Of a stretch of DNA of 64,000 bases, positions 1 through 7,900 are shown piece by piece. The notes beneath the pieces are model-generated. The model was not told the DNA's origin, ran no database searches, and saw nothing but the letters and a program-made list of their open reading frames with translations. The first letter of the stretch is position 1, and the number at the start of each line of letters is the position of its first letter. The DNA is from an uncultured Paenibacillaceae bacterium (lineage in GTDB: Bacteria; Bacillota; Bacilli; Paenibacillales; K13). Made by a program: the position numbers and the translations under genes. Where the stretch lies: positions 186,001 to 250,000 of the forward strand of contig CAJXLT010000005.1 in assembly GCA_913056365.1 (NCBI GenBank). Reading direction: 5' to 3'.

Positions 1-549
1 AAGCAGCGCCTTGATGCTTAGTTCATGGCTGCCTCCCCAAATTTTAGACGCCAATGTCAAGCGCTTCATAATGCCCGAAGCAGGGACGTTCTCCAGCGGT
101 GTAATCAGCGAAAGCACCTGTTCCGCTTTGCTTCCCTTGGCAATCAAAATGGGCGCATTCAATCGCAATTCTCGAGACCGTTCATAAAAATCAAACAGGT
201 GAGAGAAACCCTCCCGCGCCAGCTCCTCACCAATGATGACCATTTGTGTATGGGCAAAAAACGGCTGCCGCGGCACGCTGTTGGCGGTTTTCCGCATCGC
301 CTCGAAAATCGTGCTCCCCGTCTCGGTATATACCGATACCGGCATCGCCTTCGAGCCTCCGCCGCTTTTGCGCCCCATTGTGATCGCGCCTGGATTGACA
401 ATTTGCATACTTACTTTGTACTCGCCCGGCTGTTCGGACTTATCGATGCCCAAGCCGGCCACAATCGCCAGCTTGTCGAGCTCGCGATTGTTCCAGCAGC
501 CAGTAAGCACGATCAGCATCAGTCCCCATACTAGCCACACTCTGCGCAT
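1..549 (-). CDS. Ger(x)C family spore germination lipoprotein (partial, C-terminus off window)
   Basis: The minus-strand frame from ATG at 549 is open for 183 codons to the window edge, so the C-terminal half is missing. Residues 4-18 are hydrophobic and end in a lipobox (VLTGC, Cys18), followed by WNNRELDKLAIVAGLGIDK, the start typical of Ger(x)C proteins. These are outer-leaflet lipoproteins of the inner spore membrane and form germinant receptors with A and B subunits. The ATG follows directly on the TAA of the gerA-like gene at 550, so the two are co-transcribed and probably translationally coupled. A B subunit is not visible and may lie to the left. Confidence 0.9.
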   Translation of the reverse strand, partial: MRRVWLVWGLMLIVLTGCWNNRELDKLAIVAGLGIDKSEQPGEYKVSMQIVNPGAITMGRKSGGGSKAMPVSVYTETGSTIFEAMRKTANSVPRQPFFAHTQMVIIGEELAREGFSHLFDFYERSRELRLNAPILIAKGSKAEQVLSLITPLENVPASGIMKRLTLASKIWGGSHELSIKALL

Positions 550-2109
550 TTAGCCTCTCCCCTTGCTCGGCTCGCTCTGAGTCCCCTGCCGGATGACGTC
601 CTGCTGGCTGATCAGCCGTGGCCGGGTGAACAGCTTCTTGAGTGGAAAGCGGATCAGCGTATCTTTGTGATCCTCCAGAATGAAAGGACTGAACGGACTC
701 ATATAAGGGATGCCGAAGGACCGCATGCTGCACATATGGGTAAGGATCAGCAAACTGAATATGGCCATGCCATAGAATCCGAAGATGGCGGCAGAGAACA
801 TCATCAAAAACCGGACAAAGCGAACGCCCAGCGACATGCTGAACGACGGATTGGCAAAGCTGCTAATGCCAGTGATGGACACGACAATAACCATCATCGA
901 AGAGACGATACCCGCCTCAACCGCCGCTTGCCCCAGAACAAGCGCACCGACAATAGAGACGGCCTGTCCGACTGCACGAGGCATACGGACACCTGCTTCT
1001 CTCAAGATTTCGAAGGCGACCTCCATGAGCAGCGCTTCGATCAAAGCCGGGAAAGGCACACTTTCCCGTTGCGCTGCGAGATTGATCAAGAGCGCGGTCG
1101 GAATCATCTCCTGATGGAAGGTGATGGCGGCAATATAAACGGAAGGGCCGAATAAGGCAATCAGGAACGTTCCGTATCTTAGCAAGCGAATGGCAGAGGA
1201 AACCGGGTAGCGCTGATAGTAATCCTCGGGCGACTGGAAATGCATGAAGAACGTTGTCGGCGCCACGAGTACAAACGGCGTGCCATCTATGAAGATTGCA
1301 ATGCGACCCTCCAGCAGATTGGCGGCAACGGAGTCTGGACGTTCCGTATTGTAGATCGTCGGAAAAGGCGTATTTCCCTTGTCCTCGATGAATTCTTCAA
1401 TGTAGCCGGATTCCAGAATCCCATCCGTATTGATTCGGTTAAGACGGCGTTTGATTTCCTTCACGATCTTCTCACTGGCAATACCCTGTATGTACATAAC
1501 GGCCACGTCGGTTTGGGTCACCTGGCCAATCTTCATTGTCTCAAGCCACAAATCTTTACTCTTGATGCGCTTGCGCACAAGCGATACATTCGTGCCAATC
1601 GATTCTGTGAAGCCCTCCTTCGGCCCGCGAATGACTAGCTGTGTAGAGGGCTCTTCCACATTACGGTGCTGACCGCCCTTTGTACCGCAAATCAGCGCTT
1701 CCGCATACCCCTCGACAAATAGCACCGTATCCCCGGACAAAACGGAGAGGATCACCCTATCCCAATCCTGCACGATCCGCACTTCCCCGACGGCAAGCGC
1801 ATGCGTTTGGATAAAAGAGAGCAGATCATCTCCAGCAGATTGCCTGTTCTTCTGAGGCTCCTTGGGCAACTGGTTCGTTTCCGTCAATAAGGCATGAATA
1901 ATATAGTCATTAATCTTATCCTTGTCCGTAATGCCATCCATATATGCCGCCGCTGTACGTATCTCGCCAACTGCCTGCAACTCCCGCACGACCAGATCAG
2001 AGCTGTTGCCGAGCAGCGTTTTCAAATGGGCCACATTCACAGCGACTTGTTCAGCTAGAGCAGGCTGTGCTGGTTGCTGACTGGACTCAGGCCTGCTTTT
2101 CCATCTCAT
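550..2109 (-). CDS. GerA-family spore germinant receptor A subunit
   Basis: A 519-residue protein with a hydrophilic N-terminal domain (about residues 1-280) and a C-terminal half with five or six hydrophobic segments, the layout of GerAA/GerKA proteins. Diagnostic stretches are GYIEEFIEDKGNTPFPT, YNTERPDSVAANLLEGRIAI and RESVPFPALIEALLMEVAFE. The A subunit sits in the inner spore membrane and helps sense germinants. The ATG at 2109 is chosen because GGAGGGAGG ends 4 bases before it; an upstream in-frame TTG (2127) would lie inside that ribosome binding site. It is followed without a gap by a gerC-like gene. Family assignment is secure; the germinant cannot be predicted. Confidence 0.95.
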   Translation of the reverse strand: MRWKSRPESSQQPAQPALAEQVAVNVAHLKTLLGNSSDLVVRELQAVGEIRTAAAYMDGITDKDKINDYIIHALLTETNQLPKEPQKNRQSAGDDLLSFIQTHALAVGEVRIVQDWDRVILSVLSGDTVLFVEGYAEALICGTKGGQHRNVEEPSTQLVIRGPKEGFTESIGTNVSLVRKRIKSKDLWLETMKIGQVTQTDVAVMYIQGIASEKIVKEIKRRLNRINTDGILESGYIEEFIEDKGNTPFPTIYNTERPDSVAANLLEGRIAIFIDGTPFVLVAPTTFFMHFQSPEDYYQRYPVSSAIRLLRYGTFLIALFGPSVYIAAITFHQEMIPTALLINLAAQRESVPFPALIEALLMEVAFEILREAGVRMPRAVGQAVSIVGALVLGQAAVEAGIVSSMMVIVVSITGISSFANPSFSMSLGVRFVRFLMMFSAAIFGFYGMAIFSLLILTHMCSMRSFGIPYMSPFSPFILEDHKDTLIRFPLKKLFTRPRLISQQDVIRQGTQSEPSKGRG

Positions 2110-2210
2110 GTGACCTCCCTCCTTCAACGTTTCATTATTCGGTATTTACCCACTCATTCCGTGACAGTACGGTCCCTGTGATTTTGCCGAAGGCGCTTGC
2201 GTAAACATGT

Positions 2211-2252
2211 AAAAAGCGGGAGGGAAGCGCTGACGCCTTCAGTGCTTCCCTC
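2211..2252 (-). terminator. Rho-independent terminator after the small gene at 2260-2403
   Basis: On the minus strand a 14-base stem (GAGGGAAGCACTGA paired with TCAGCGCTTCCCTC, one G-U) with a 5-base loop is followed by CCGCTTTTT. It begins 7 bases after the TAA of the 47-codon reading frame, so it probably ends that transcript before the gerA-like gene. Confidence 0.7.
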
Positions 2253-2259
2253 CTCATCG

Positions 2260-2403
2260 TTACGCTTGTAGCCAGCAACTTTTTTCCATACATTGATAAC
2301 TTGCCCGGTCTTGGGCAGCTTCATGCGAAACGAAGCCCATTCGCGCAAAAAAGAACAACAGCTGCACAAGCGGCAAAGTTGCCGCAGCTTCAGCTGCAAA
2401 CAT
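2260..2403 (-). CDS. Small hypothetical protein, 47 residues
   Basis: The peptide begins MFAAEAAATLPLVQLLFFFA, a single short hydrophobic helix, then continues with a polar tail containing two Cys (YQCMEKSCW). GGAGG stands 9 bases before the ATG and a clear terminator follows the stop, so the locus has the layout of a tiny stand-alone gene. I do not recognise the family. The ribosome binding site is part of one arm of an inverted repeat (see 2406-2456). It could instead be the untranslated tail of a transcript, so confidence is moderate. Confidence 0.4.
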   Translation of the reverse strand: MFAAEAAATLPLVQLLFFFARMGFVSHEAAQDRASYQCMEKSCWLQA

Positions 2404-2405
2404 AG

Positions 2406-2456
2406 AAAACCGCCTCCGATTTGCTGCTGCATGCACAGCTCGCCGGGGGCGGTTTC
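2406..2456 (-). promoter_or_regulatory. Inverted repeat covering the ribosome binding site of the small gene
   Basis: On the minus strand GAAACCGCC (2448-2456) pairs with GGCGGTTTTC (from 2414 down), enclosing about 33 bases. The right arm contains the end of the GGAGG sequence used by the gene at 2403, so the fold would hide its ribosome binding site. Whether this is a switch or an attenuator remnant cannot be told from sequence. Confidence 0.35.
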
Positions 2457-2623
2457 TTGTTTGTGCGCAAGTATCCGCTTCTGGTTCAGCAAATTGCAGC
2501 GCTTGGCGGAGAGAATGCGCGTTCGATTTACAGCAGCATGACAGCGAATACAATATCCTGTATCCATCTTCCAGACTATGCCGTACAGACCACAAATTTA
2601 GCCAAACAAATCGTCGCACACAC

Positions 2624-2810
2624 TGTAACGGAAATCAGAGACCCTTAGAAGCTGATTTCGCCACCATGCAGATTGTAACGGAAATGAGAAGCACTTAAAC
2701 CCCAAATCTAAGCTGATTTCATCTAATGAGCCTGCAATAAGCCCCTCTCAGTTCCGTTAGCGTAGCATATTGTGCGAAAAGTGGCTGTAAGAGTCTCTCA
2801 TTTCCGTTAG
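2624..2810. repeat. Four copies of an intergenic TAACGGA/TCCGTTA element
   Basis: Two direct copies (TGTAACGGAAATCAGAG at 2624, TGTAACGGAAATGAGAA at 2674) are followed by two copies in the opposite orientation (CTCTCAGTTCCGTTAG at 2745, TCTCTCATTTCCGTTAG at 2794). Between them AAGCTGATTTC occurs twice. The copies can pair to form large hairpins. No coding frame explains them, and similar TAACGG/CCGTTA ends recur at 30156-30340. Confidence 0.7.
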
Positions 2811-2906
2811 CCGTAGTACACATCCGCTCTCCACTTCATCGCGCTCGCTCTGCGTGTGTCTTCACTACCTCTATTCCTCAACCTGTGTCTTCTCTTCGCC
2901 ATTCGC

Positions 2907-3272
2907 TCAATCTGTTGGCTCCTCACTATGCACAAGAATGTTCACTAACTTCCCGAATGGATCACGCACGAAGAATCGCCGAACACCCCAAGGCTCTTGC
3001 GCAGGTCCATACGTCACTTCAAATCCGGCATGCTGCATTCGCGCCAACACCTCGTCGAGATCATCCACTTCAATCGATAGATCCGGCACCGGCGTATCCG
3101 AACCCCCTTGTACAGCAAAGCTAATCTGAACCTTCATCTCGTGCTGTGCCCCATATGTAGAGATCCAACCATGATCCATCAACAGCTCGAGTCCCAGCAC
3201 GTCCTGGTAAAATGCCTTTGCAGCCCCAATATCAGCAGTAGCTATATTCGCCACAATTCTTTTTACTTGCAT
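2907..3272 (-). CDS. VOC (glyoxalase/bleomycin-resistance fold) family protein
   Basis: A 121-residue single-module vicinal-oxygen-chelate protein. It begins MQVKRIVANIATADIGAAKA and has the family's FYQDVLGLEL helix near the start and the GVRRFFVRDPFGKLVNILVH strand near the end. Such proteins bind a metal and small electrophiles or antibiotics; the substrate cannot be read from sequence. The ATG at 3272 has AAGGAGG 6 bases upstream; an upstream in-frame GTG overlaps that site and was rejected. It is divergent from the merR-like gene and appears monocistronic. Confidence 0.85.
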   Translation of the reverse strand: MQVKRIVANIATADIGAAKAFYQDVLGLELLMDHGWISTYGAQHEMKVQISFAVQGGSDTPVPDLSIEVDDLDEVLARMQHAGFEVTYGPAQEPWGVRRFFVRDPFGKLVNILVHSEEPTD

Positions 3273-3385
3273 TTGTATCCTCCTTGTCACTCGCTTTAAG
3301 TGTGTGAAGCTTTCAATTTCCCATTGCGTTCTTGCTGTCAGTTGTGATCAATATAACATATGTAAATGTTTTTGCCAGCCACTAC

Positions 3386-3417
3386 TTGACCCTCACACCA
3401 ATGTCACAGTTTATACT
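3386..3417 (+). promoter_or_regulatory. Promoter of the merR-trx operon with 20-bp spacer
   Basis: TTGACC (3386-3391) and TATACT (3412-3417) are separated by 20 bp. Overlong 19-20 bp spacers are characteristic of promoters activated by MerR-family proteins that twist the DNA, and the spacer holds an imperfect dyad (ACCCTCAC/GTCACAGT). Self-regulation by the downstream MerR-like protein is inferred. Confidence 0.6.
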
Positions 3418-3448
3418 TAAGGAGTATCGTCCCAGAAGGAGTTGATGA

Positions 3449-3823
3449 ATGATGAAGATTGGAGAGCTGTCTGCGCGTTCCGGCGTTAGCATTCGTTCCC
3501 TTCGCTATTACGAGGAGCAGGGGTTGCTCAGCCCATTGCGCCACCAGAATGGCTACCGGGAATACTCCCCATTCGCGGAAGAACAGGTGCGCACGATCCA
3601 GTTTTACCTAAGTCTCGGGCTTACGACACAACAGATTTCTAGTTTCTTGCATTGTGTGCTGAAGAATGAGGAAGCGTTCTGTCAGGAAGTGCTTCCAATC
3701 TATCAGCAGAAGCTCGCAGAGATTCATGAGCAAATACAGCTGCTTGAGAGTATCAAATCCAATCTGGAGGACCGCATTCGCTTCATTCTGGACGAACGTG
3801 AATCCAACACGAAGGAGAAGTGA
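3449..3823 (+). CDS. MerR family transcriptional regulator
   Basis: A 124-residue protein with the MerR winged helix at the N-terminus (IGELSARSGVSIRSLRYYEE, then GLLSP and NGYREYS) and a C-terminal dimerisation coiled coil (about residues 80-118). No metal-binding cysteine pair is obvious, so it is closer to the general stress/redox MerR group than to metal sensors. AAGGAG lies 7 bases before the ATG. The stop is 3 bases from the thioredoxin-like gene, and the promoter has the long spacer expected for a MerR target, so it probably controls this two-gene operon. Confidence 0.9.
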   Translation: MMKIGELSARSGVSIRSLRYYEEQGLLSPLRHQNGYREYSPFAEEQVRTIQFYLSLGLTTQQISSFLHCVLKNEEAFCQEVLPIYQQKLAEIHEQIQLLESIKSNLEDRIRFILDERESNTKEK

Positions 3824-3826
3824 ACG

Positions 3827-4144
3827 ATGACTGTACAAGCTGTCAACGACACAACATTTCAAGACAATGTTCGGGAGCATGGAACGACACTCGTTGAATT
3901 TGGCGCCACCTGGTGTCCTCCATGCAAAGGACTACAACCCATCCTCGATGAACTGGCCAACCAATATAGAGAGCAACTGTCTGTGTTGCAGATCGATAGC
4001 GATGAATCGCCAGAAATTTCTTCCAAATATGGAGTGATGTCGCTTCCCACGGTGATCGTGCTCCACGACGGGCAACCTGTAGAGAAGATTATCGGCCTGC
4101 GGCCAAAAAGTGTCTACGATACGATGCTCGCACGTTATGTGTGA
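3827..4144 (+). CDS. Thioredoxin-like protein with WCPPC active site
   Basis: A 105-residue thioredoxin fold with no signal peptide, so cytoplasmic. The redox motif is WCPPCK (Cys30 and Cys33), followed by a cis-Pro loop (MSLPTVIV) near residue 75. Housekeeping TrxA normally has WCGPC; the extra proline shifts the redox potential, so this is probably an accessory disulphide reductase. It is the second gene after the MerR regulator, and a terminator follows. Confidence 0.9.
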   Translation: MTVQAVNDTTFQDNVREHGTTLVEFGATWCPPCKGLQPILDELANQYREQLSVLQIDSDESPEISSKYGVMSLPTVIVLHDGQPVEKIIGLRPKSVYDTMLARYV

Positions 4145-4220
4145 ATCAGACGACTATCGACGTCAAGACCTACTGTTTTATAGAAATCCAGAAGGCTATG
4201 CGGACCTAAATACCAATCAG

Positions 4221-4249
4221 GAACCTCCTAAGCAGAGGTTCTTTTTTTA
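4221..4249 (+). terminator. Rho-independent terminator of merR-trx operon
   Basis: GAACCTC, a 7-base loop, GAGGTTC and then seven T residues. It lies 77 bases after the thioredoxin stop. Confidence 0.85.
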
Positions 4250-4301
4250 TTATCTACACACAGATTGATGCAAATATTTTATTACATAATGCAATATATC
4301 C

Positions 4302-4330
4302 TTTACATTTTGACTAGAATGATTTACAAT
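4302..4330 (+). promoter_or_regulatory. Sigma-A-type promoter for the XRE operon
   Basis: TTTACA (4302-4307) and TACAAT (4325-4330) with a 17-bp spacer, 34 bases before the XRE start codon. The two boxes are embedded in near-repeats of TTTACA, which may also serve as the regulator's operator. Confidence 0.55.
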
Positions 4331-4363
4331 GCGATAGATGCTACAGAAAGGAACCGTTGCGCC

Positions 4364-4591
4364 ATGCTAGAGAATAAGGTACGTGAACTGCGAGCACGAT
4401 ACAAACTGTCACAGACCGAATTAGCCAACCTGGTTGGCATCACACGGCAAACGGTAGGACTCATCGAGAAGGGTGATTACGCTCCGTCCGTTGCACTCGC
4501 ACTTAAACTTGCCAAGGCGTTACAGACATCGGTCGAAGAGGTATTCTGGCTGACCGATAAGCAAGAGGGAGGGAATGGGAAACATGCTTAG
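4364..4591 (+). CDS. XRE family helix-turn-helix regulator
   Basis: A 75-residue protein that is almost entirely one lambda-repressor-type HTH (YKLSQTELANLVGITRQTVG, residues about 11-30), ending in TSVEEVFWLTD. This is the YozG/YgzD-like group of very small regulators commonly found next to small membrane proteins. The ATG at 4364 was chosen over upstream in-frame starts because the HTH begins directly after it and GAAAGGAA lies upstream. It overlaps the next gene by 17 bases, so it probably regulates that operon. Confidence 0.9.
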   Translation: MLENKVRELRARYKLSQTELANLVGITRQTVGLIEKGDYAPSVALALKLAKALQTSVEEVFWLTDKQEGGNGKHA

Positions 4592-5030
4592 AGACATATT
4601 GCGCTCACCATTAACAGCAATGGTAATCCTCGCTCTCACCATCGGAATCTTATGGGTGCATTACTTGGCACCGCCGATTCTGGAAGCTTACCATGACAAA
4701 TTCAAGACTGGTGCACTTCTTCTCCTTGGCTTGTTTCTTGTCCTTATATTGATTCACAATCGGCGTCATCCGACCGATAAGCTCAGCCTGATCAGTTGGA
4801 CGCCTTACGAATTCAAGGAAGAAGATGAAGGTATGCGTTGGATTACGTTGCAAGCTTGTCGGAAGGTGTACGTGTTCTACTATGTCGCCATACCAATCGG
4901 CGCATTGCTGATCATGGTATTCCGCTCATATTCGTTCGTACCGCTGCTGGTTCTGTTCGTGATGGGGGCAGGGCAGTATTGGCTTTACTGGTGGGAAGTT
5001 AGAAAATATTTGCGACAAGAGGAAGGATGA
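4575..5030 (+). CDS. Small integral membrane protein (hypothetical)
   Basis: A 151-residue protein with four predicted membrane segments (about 12-28, 44-60, 98-115, 119-137) and a short charged loop. It is the kind of DUF membrane protein often paired with small XRE regulators, but I do not recognise a function. ATG 4575 has GAGG 6 bases upstream; ATG 4584 is an alternative. It overlaps the regulator upstream and shares ATGA with the export-type gene downstream. Confidence 0.75.
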   Translation: MGNMLRDILRSPLTAMVILALTIGILWVHYLAPPILEAYHDKFKTGALLLLGLFLVLILIHNRRHPTDKLSLISWTPYEFKEEDEGMRWITLQACRKVYVFYYVAIPIGALLIMVFRSYSFVPLLVLFVMGAGQYWLYWWEVRKYLRQEEG

Positions 5031-5533
5031 CGGATATGATTTTCTTAGTTTATGCAGTCGTATTCTTATTGGCTGCCACCCCATTTCTTGAAGTGGTAAG
5101 CGTGATTCCTATAGGCATAGCGGCAGGACTGCCCGCTGTGAGTGTGACGATCGTCGCATTGCTCGGGAACTTAGCAACGATCTGGCTGCTGATTCTGCTG
5201 TTGGAGAAGTTCCAGAATTGGCGGAACAAGCGGAGAGAATCGAAGGGACAGCCAGCGACGGGCAAGCGCCAGCAGAGAGCCGCACACATTTGGCAAAAAT
5301 TCGGACTTCCCGGATTGGCTCTCATCTCACCTTTTCTCATAGGAAGTCACCTGGGTACAATTCTCGCAATGGGCTTCGGCGCCTCGAAGAGGAACGTCGG
5401 CATCTGGATGACCGCCAGCGTCGCAGCTTGGTCGATCTTGGCAGCTATCCTCACCCATTATGGTCTTGATCTGCTCTTCAACCAAACGGGACGCGAAGGA
5501 TTTCTAATGGACTTTCTCGAAGAACATGCCTGA
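5027..5533 (+). CDS. Small multidrug export-type membrane protein (Sm_multidrug_ex family)
   Basis: A 168-residue membrane protein with hydrophobic segments at about 4-24, 30-58, 95-115 and 125-145 and a basic cytoplasmic loop (NKRRESKGQPATGKRQQR). The ATPFLEVVSVIPIGIAAGLP start and the GLPGLALISPFLIGSHLGT segment match the family annotated as small multidrug export protein, whose substrates are mostly untested. It starts within the stop codon of the preceding gene (ATGA), which indicates coupling. It ends the XRE operon. Confidence 0.75.
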   Translation: MTDMIFLVYAVVFLLAATPFLEVVSVIPIGIAAGLPAVSVTIVALLGNLATIWLLILLLEKFQNWRNKRRESKGQPATGKRQQRAAHIWQKFGLPGLALISPFLIGSHLGTILAMGFGASKRNVGIWMTASVAAWSILAAILTHYGLDLLFNQTGREGFLMDFLEEHA

Positions 5534-5557
5534 CAGCGAGGAGAAATATTCAAACCA

Positions 5558-5752
5558 TTGTACATGCCCAAGACTACTCCTACCACACTCGAAGTAGGGT
5601 CCATGCCCTACTTCGTGCTGCAAGGGGACGGCGATCCGAATCAGAAACTGTTCACCCGAGCGGTCGAGGCACAGTCCACATATCCGACCCGCGGAAGACT
5701 GTGCTGCGCTTCGCTGCAGAGAGGAAATAGCTTGAATCAGTTGTTCTCGTGA
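5558..5752 (+). pseudogene. Truncated GyrI-like domain remnant
   Basis: The 64-codon frame starts MYMPKTTPTTLEVGSMPYFV and continues LQGDGDPNQKLFTRAVEA, closely resembling the N-terminal segment of GyrI-like small-molecule-binding proteins (pattern: lysine/proline lead, YxxIxGxGDPN, AVEALY). The similarity stops after AVEA, where the frame continues into unrelated sequence and stops early; the family is normally about 200 residues. It looks like a decayed gene. Assignment is from pattern memory only. Confidence 0.45.
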
Positions 5753-5791
5753 AGTTCATGCGAATAATTAAATACGAGCCTACTATGGGCT

Positions 5792-6016
5792 CTAAATTCT
5801 GCTTCCATCCGATTGTGCTCGGGTCTTCCATTCCAGAAAGGCTTTATATCCTTCGCCAGTCAGTCCATCACTTGATTGTGTCAGAAGTCCTGTAGGATCA
5901 GCCTCCATCGCCTGCATCCTTTGCTTCATACCAGACACCTCAGTCGGATAGCCCAAGTCTGCCATAAGTTTCGCTACTTGCTCCAGATCACACCATGCAA
6001 AACCACGAATGTTCAC
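5792..6016 (-). pseudogene. GNAT N-acetyltransferase N-terminal remnant
   Basis: The 74-codon frame begins (GTG) NIRGFAWCDLEQVAKLMADL, then GYPTEVSGMKQRMQAME. This is the first beta-strand and helix pair of GNAT acetyltransferases of the type DLEQVAxLMxxLGYP. The acetyl-CoA motif (Q/RxxGxG/A) is absent: after residue 42 the sequence changes to an unrelated tail (GLTGEGYKAFLEWKTRAQSD). It looks like a deletion fusion of two gene remnants. It follows the membrane protein at 6033 by 16 bases and has an AAAGGA-type site, so a short peptide could still be made. Confidence 0.5.
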
Positions 6017-6032
6017 CCGTCACAGTTCCTTT

Positions 6033-6548
6033 TCACTTGTCAGCCACGAATCCACGCAACCAGCTGCTCACCTTCCGTGCGTATAGCACCAGACCTAGCC
6101 CCAACGCAAGCTTGACGGCTTGTGATAACATCTCATACAGCTGCCGTTTGCTGGCTAGCGCATTCGTAATGGCTGCATATTCACTGAAATAAACCGGAAT
6201 CGCGCGAACTAATCCGCCGACCGATACAATGATGATCACGATCCCGGCAACAGATAGCAGCATAGGGAAGCTGATGTGGAGCGAAGCTGAATCCGTGGAA
6301 GTCTGCCCCCTTGCCAGTATTCCGGCACATTTCCCCGCGAACGCCCATAACAAAATGCCAAAACTTAATAGAACAACAGAGGGAAGCGCATGAAGCTGTA
6401 CCATCACCCGCCAATCTACGATCCATTCAAGTGTGTAGGCATTCGCCATGGCGGTATAATATAAATGGACGAGATGCGTTATACTGGCATACCACATATA
6501 CACAGCAAGCAAACGCAATGATAAGAACGCCGCATCCACCCGTTTCAT
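6033..6548 (-). CDS. Hypothetical four-helix membrane protein
   Basis: A 171-residue protein with hydrophobic segments at about 5-30, 48-70, 95-118 and 135-158. The N-terminal region is rich in Tyr/His (YMWYASITHLVHLYYTAMAN). I do not recognise the family. Its ATG overlaps the stop of the 60-residue gene upstream (ATGA), so both are translated from one message together with the gene at 6759. Confidence 0.65.
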   Translation of the reverse strand: MKRVDAAFLSLRLLAVYMWYASITHLVHLYYTAMANAYTLEWIVDWRVMVQLHALPSVVLLSFGILLWAFAGKCAGILARGQTSTDSASLHISFPMLLSVAGIVIIIVSVGGLVRAIPVYFSEYAAITNALASKRQLYEMLSQAVKLALGLGLVLYARKVSSWLRGFVADK

Positions 6549-6727
6549 TCGTACTTGCTCCCTTCTTCGTATGAGTCTTCGCGACGATCTCTATGCTGTT
6601 TCTCACGATTGTCCCTGTCCATCGCTTCCTTCACATAATCACGACGAGGCATTCGATCAATAATTTCGGTTAGTTGATAGACGATGATTACTAGCAAAAT
6701 TACAATGATCGTGTACAAAATAGCCAT
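6545..6727 (-). CDS. Small single-pass membrane protein with charged tail
   Basis: A 60-residue protein: one membrane helix (MAILYTIIVILLVIIVYQL) followed by a highly charged, Arg/Asp/Glu-rich cytoplasmic tail. The start at 6727 is fixed by CAAGGAGG 7 bases upstream; upstream in-frame codons overlap the preceding gene and were rejected. The function is unknown. It sits in the middle of a three-gene membrane-protein operon. Confidence 0.7.
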   Translation of the reverse strand: MAILYTIIVILLVIIVYQLTEIIDRMPRRDYVKEAMDRDNREKQHRDRREDSYEEGSKYE

Positions 6728-6758
6728 AGCCCATCCTCCTTGCTTATACCGCTTGATC

Positions 6759-7055
6759 TCATGGTCCTGAGCCTGCGGTGGATACATACCAGAACGGCCC
6801 CAAGCGTTTGAGATAGAACGTATCCACTTCATCCCCAGTCGCACGATCTATATATCCATCTGCCACATACAGTTCACCGTACGAGACATCCGTATACCCT
6901 GTCTTATGCACAGCCGTTGTTACACTCGTCACTAGTTGTCCGTGCAGGAATATGTACCTGCGAACTGTCCATTCCGGCGACAGAAAGCTCATCATCAGTC
7001 CTGCCAACAGCAAAATCGCCGCAACAGCGATGCTCTTTCTTTTAGATATTGTCAT
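6759..7055 (-). CDS. Hypothetical membrane-anchored extracytoplasmic protein
   Basis: A 98-residue protein with an N-terminal basic stretch and a membrane helix (about 8-25), then a soluble domain with VSYGELYVADGYIDRATGDE. It looks like a signal-anchored protein facing outside. ATG 7055 follows GAGGTG at 8 bases. It heads the operon continuing to 6033. The family is not recognised. Confidence 0.6.
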   Translation of the reverse strand: MTISKRKSIAVAAILLLAGLMMSFLSPEWTVRRYIFLHGQLVTSVTTAVHKTGYTDVSYGELYVADGYIDRATGDEVDTFYLKRLGPFWYVSTAGSGP

Positions 7056-7262
7056 ACAGCTGCACCTCACTAGGCTTAATCATCTACATCACTCCGAACT
7101 AATGGGGTGTTAATAAGTTTCACTATAATCTATATAAACCGTAGACAGAGAAGCCACTACTGTGCATGCAGAGGTGAACACTACTATTCAAAGAAAAGAC
7201 GCATTCCATTCTCACATGAGTATATGATACAATCTGCACAAAAGTTGAAAGCAGGTGACTTT

Positions 7263-7469
7263 ATGGAAGAGCTATTCAAGCAAATCATCACGAAACTGGA
7301 AACCTTGCCAACAAAAGAAGATCTTCAATCCATTCACCACAAGCTTGATGCCATTATGGGGCAGGTTGCTACAAATACGGAAATGAACAGTGCAATCCAT
7401 GAGCTAGCATCCACCTCTCAAGAGCATGACACTGATATCAAATTATTGAAAAAGGTTGTCAGTCAATAA
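7263..7469 (+). CDS. Small coiled-coil protein (hypothetical)
   Basis: A 68-residue, fully helical, soluble protein (MEELFKQIITKLETLPTKED...) with heptad-like hydrophobic spacing, resembling short phage- or sporulation-associated coiled-coil proteins and the N-terminal half of several Paenibacillus hypothetical proteins. The ribosome site is weak (AGGTGA, 6 bases). Possible -10 TACAAT is near 7230. The function is unknown. Confidence 0.55.
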   Translation: MEELFKQIITKLETLPTKEDLQSIHHKLDAIMGQVATNTEMNSAIHELASTSQEHDTDIKLLKKVVSQ

Positions 7470-7820
7470 AGACACCTACTTGTAACCACCCTTCCATTAT
7501 AATCCATACCTTTAAAGAAATCAGCATTTTTTTGTTATCCAACTACCCTCATTACTGATTGTACAACGATGCACGTAACCGATATAGGAAAAAGCTGCGT
7601 TCGTGCAGGAATCGATATCGACAATAGCGACAAATGACCAATTACCTGCGTATGTACATCCTTATCATTCATATAAGGGCGAAAACGGCTTGATTGAGAT
7701 AAAAAGATGTATTTCCGCAGCAATTCCGCTATACCCTCACGTTTACACGTTAAAAGCCTGCATATTCGCAGCAACTCAAATTCTACTATCCCTCACCTGC
7801 ACCGCGAATCCCCTACCTAT
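7470..7820. repeat. Intergenic region with degenerate CCTGCGAATGTGCA-family copies
   Basis: No convincing gene is seen here. Three short segments resemble the repeat seen at 23 and 29 kb: CGTTCGTGCAGGAA near 7599, ACCTGCGTATGTACATCC near 7645 and AGCCTGCATATTCGCAGC near 7755. The copies are diverged. Confidence 0.4.
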
Positions 7821-7854
7821 AAGAAAAGACCCCGCACAAGTAACATACGAGGTC
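7821..7854 (-). terminator. Terminator of greA-rlmN operon
   Basis: Minus strand: GACCTCG, 13-base loop, CGGGGTC (one wobble pair) and then TTTTCTT. It lies 47 bases downstream of the rlmN stop. Confidence 0.75.
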
Positions 7855-7900
7855 ATCAGAACGCACTGCTATGAGTAGGAGCGCCTCCGCTCAAATACAC

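Noticed and set aside
25-534. 169-codon plus-strand reading frame
   Set aside because: It is antisense to the partial gerC-like gene, which has a clear lipobox and family motifs.
2154-2567. 137-codon Cys-rich minus-strand frame
   Set aside because: It runs through the terminator stem at 2211-2252, and the Cys-rich part comes from the other frame of the small gene region.
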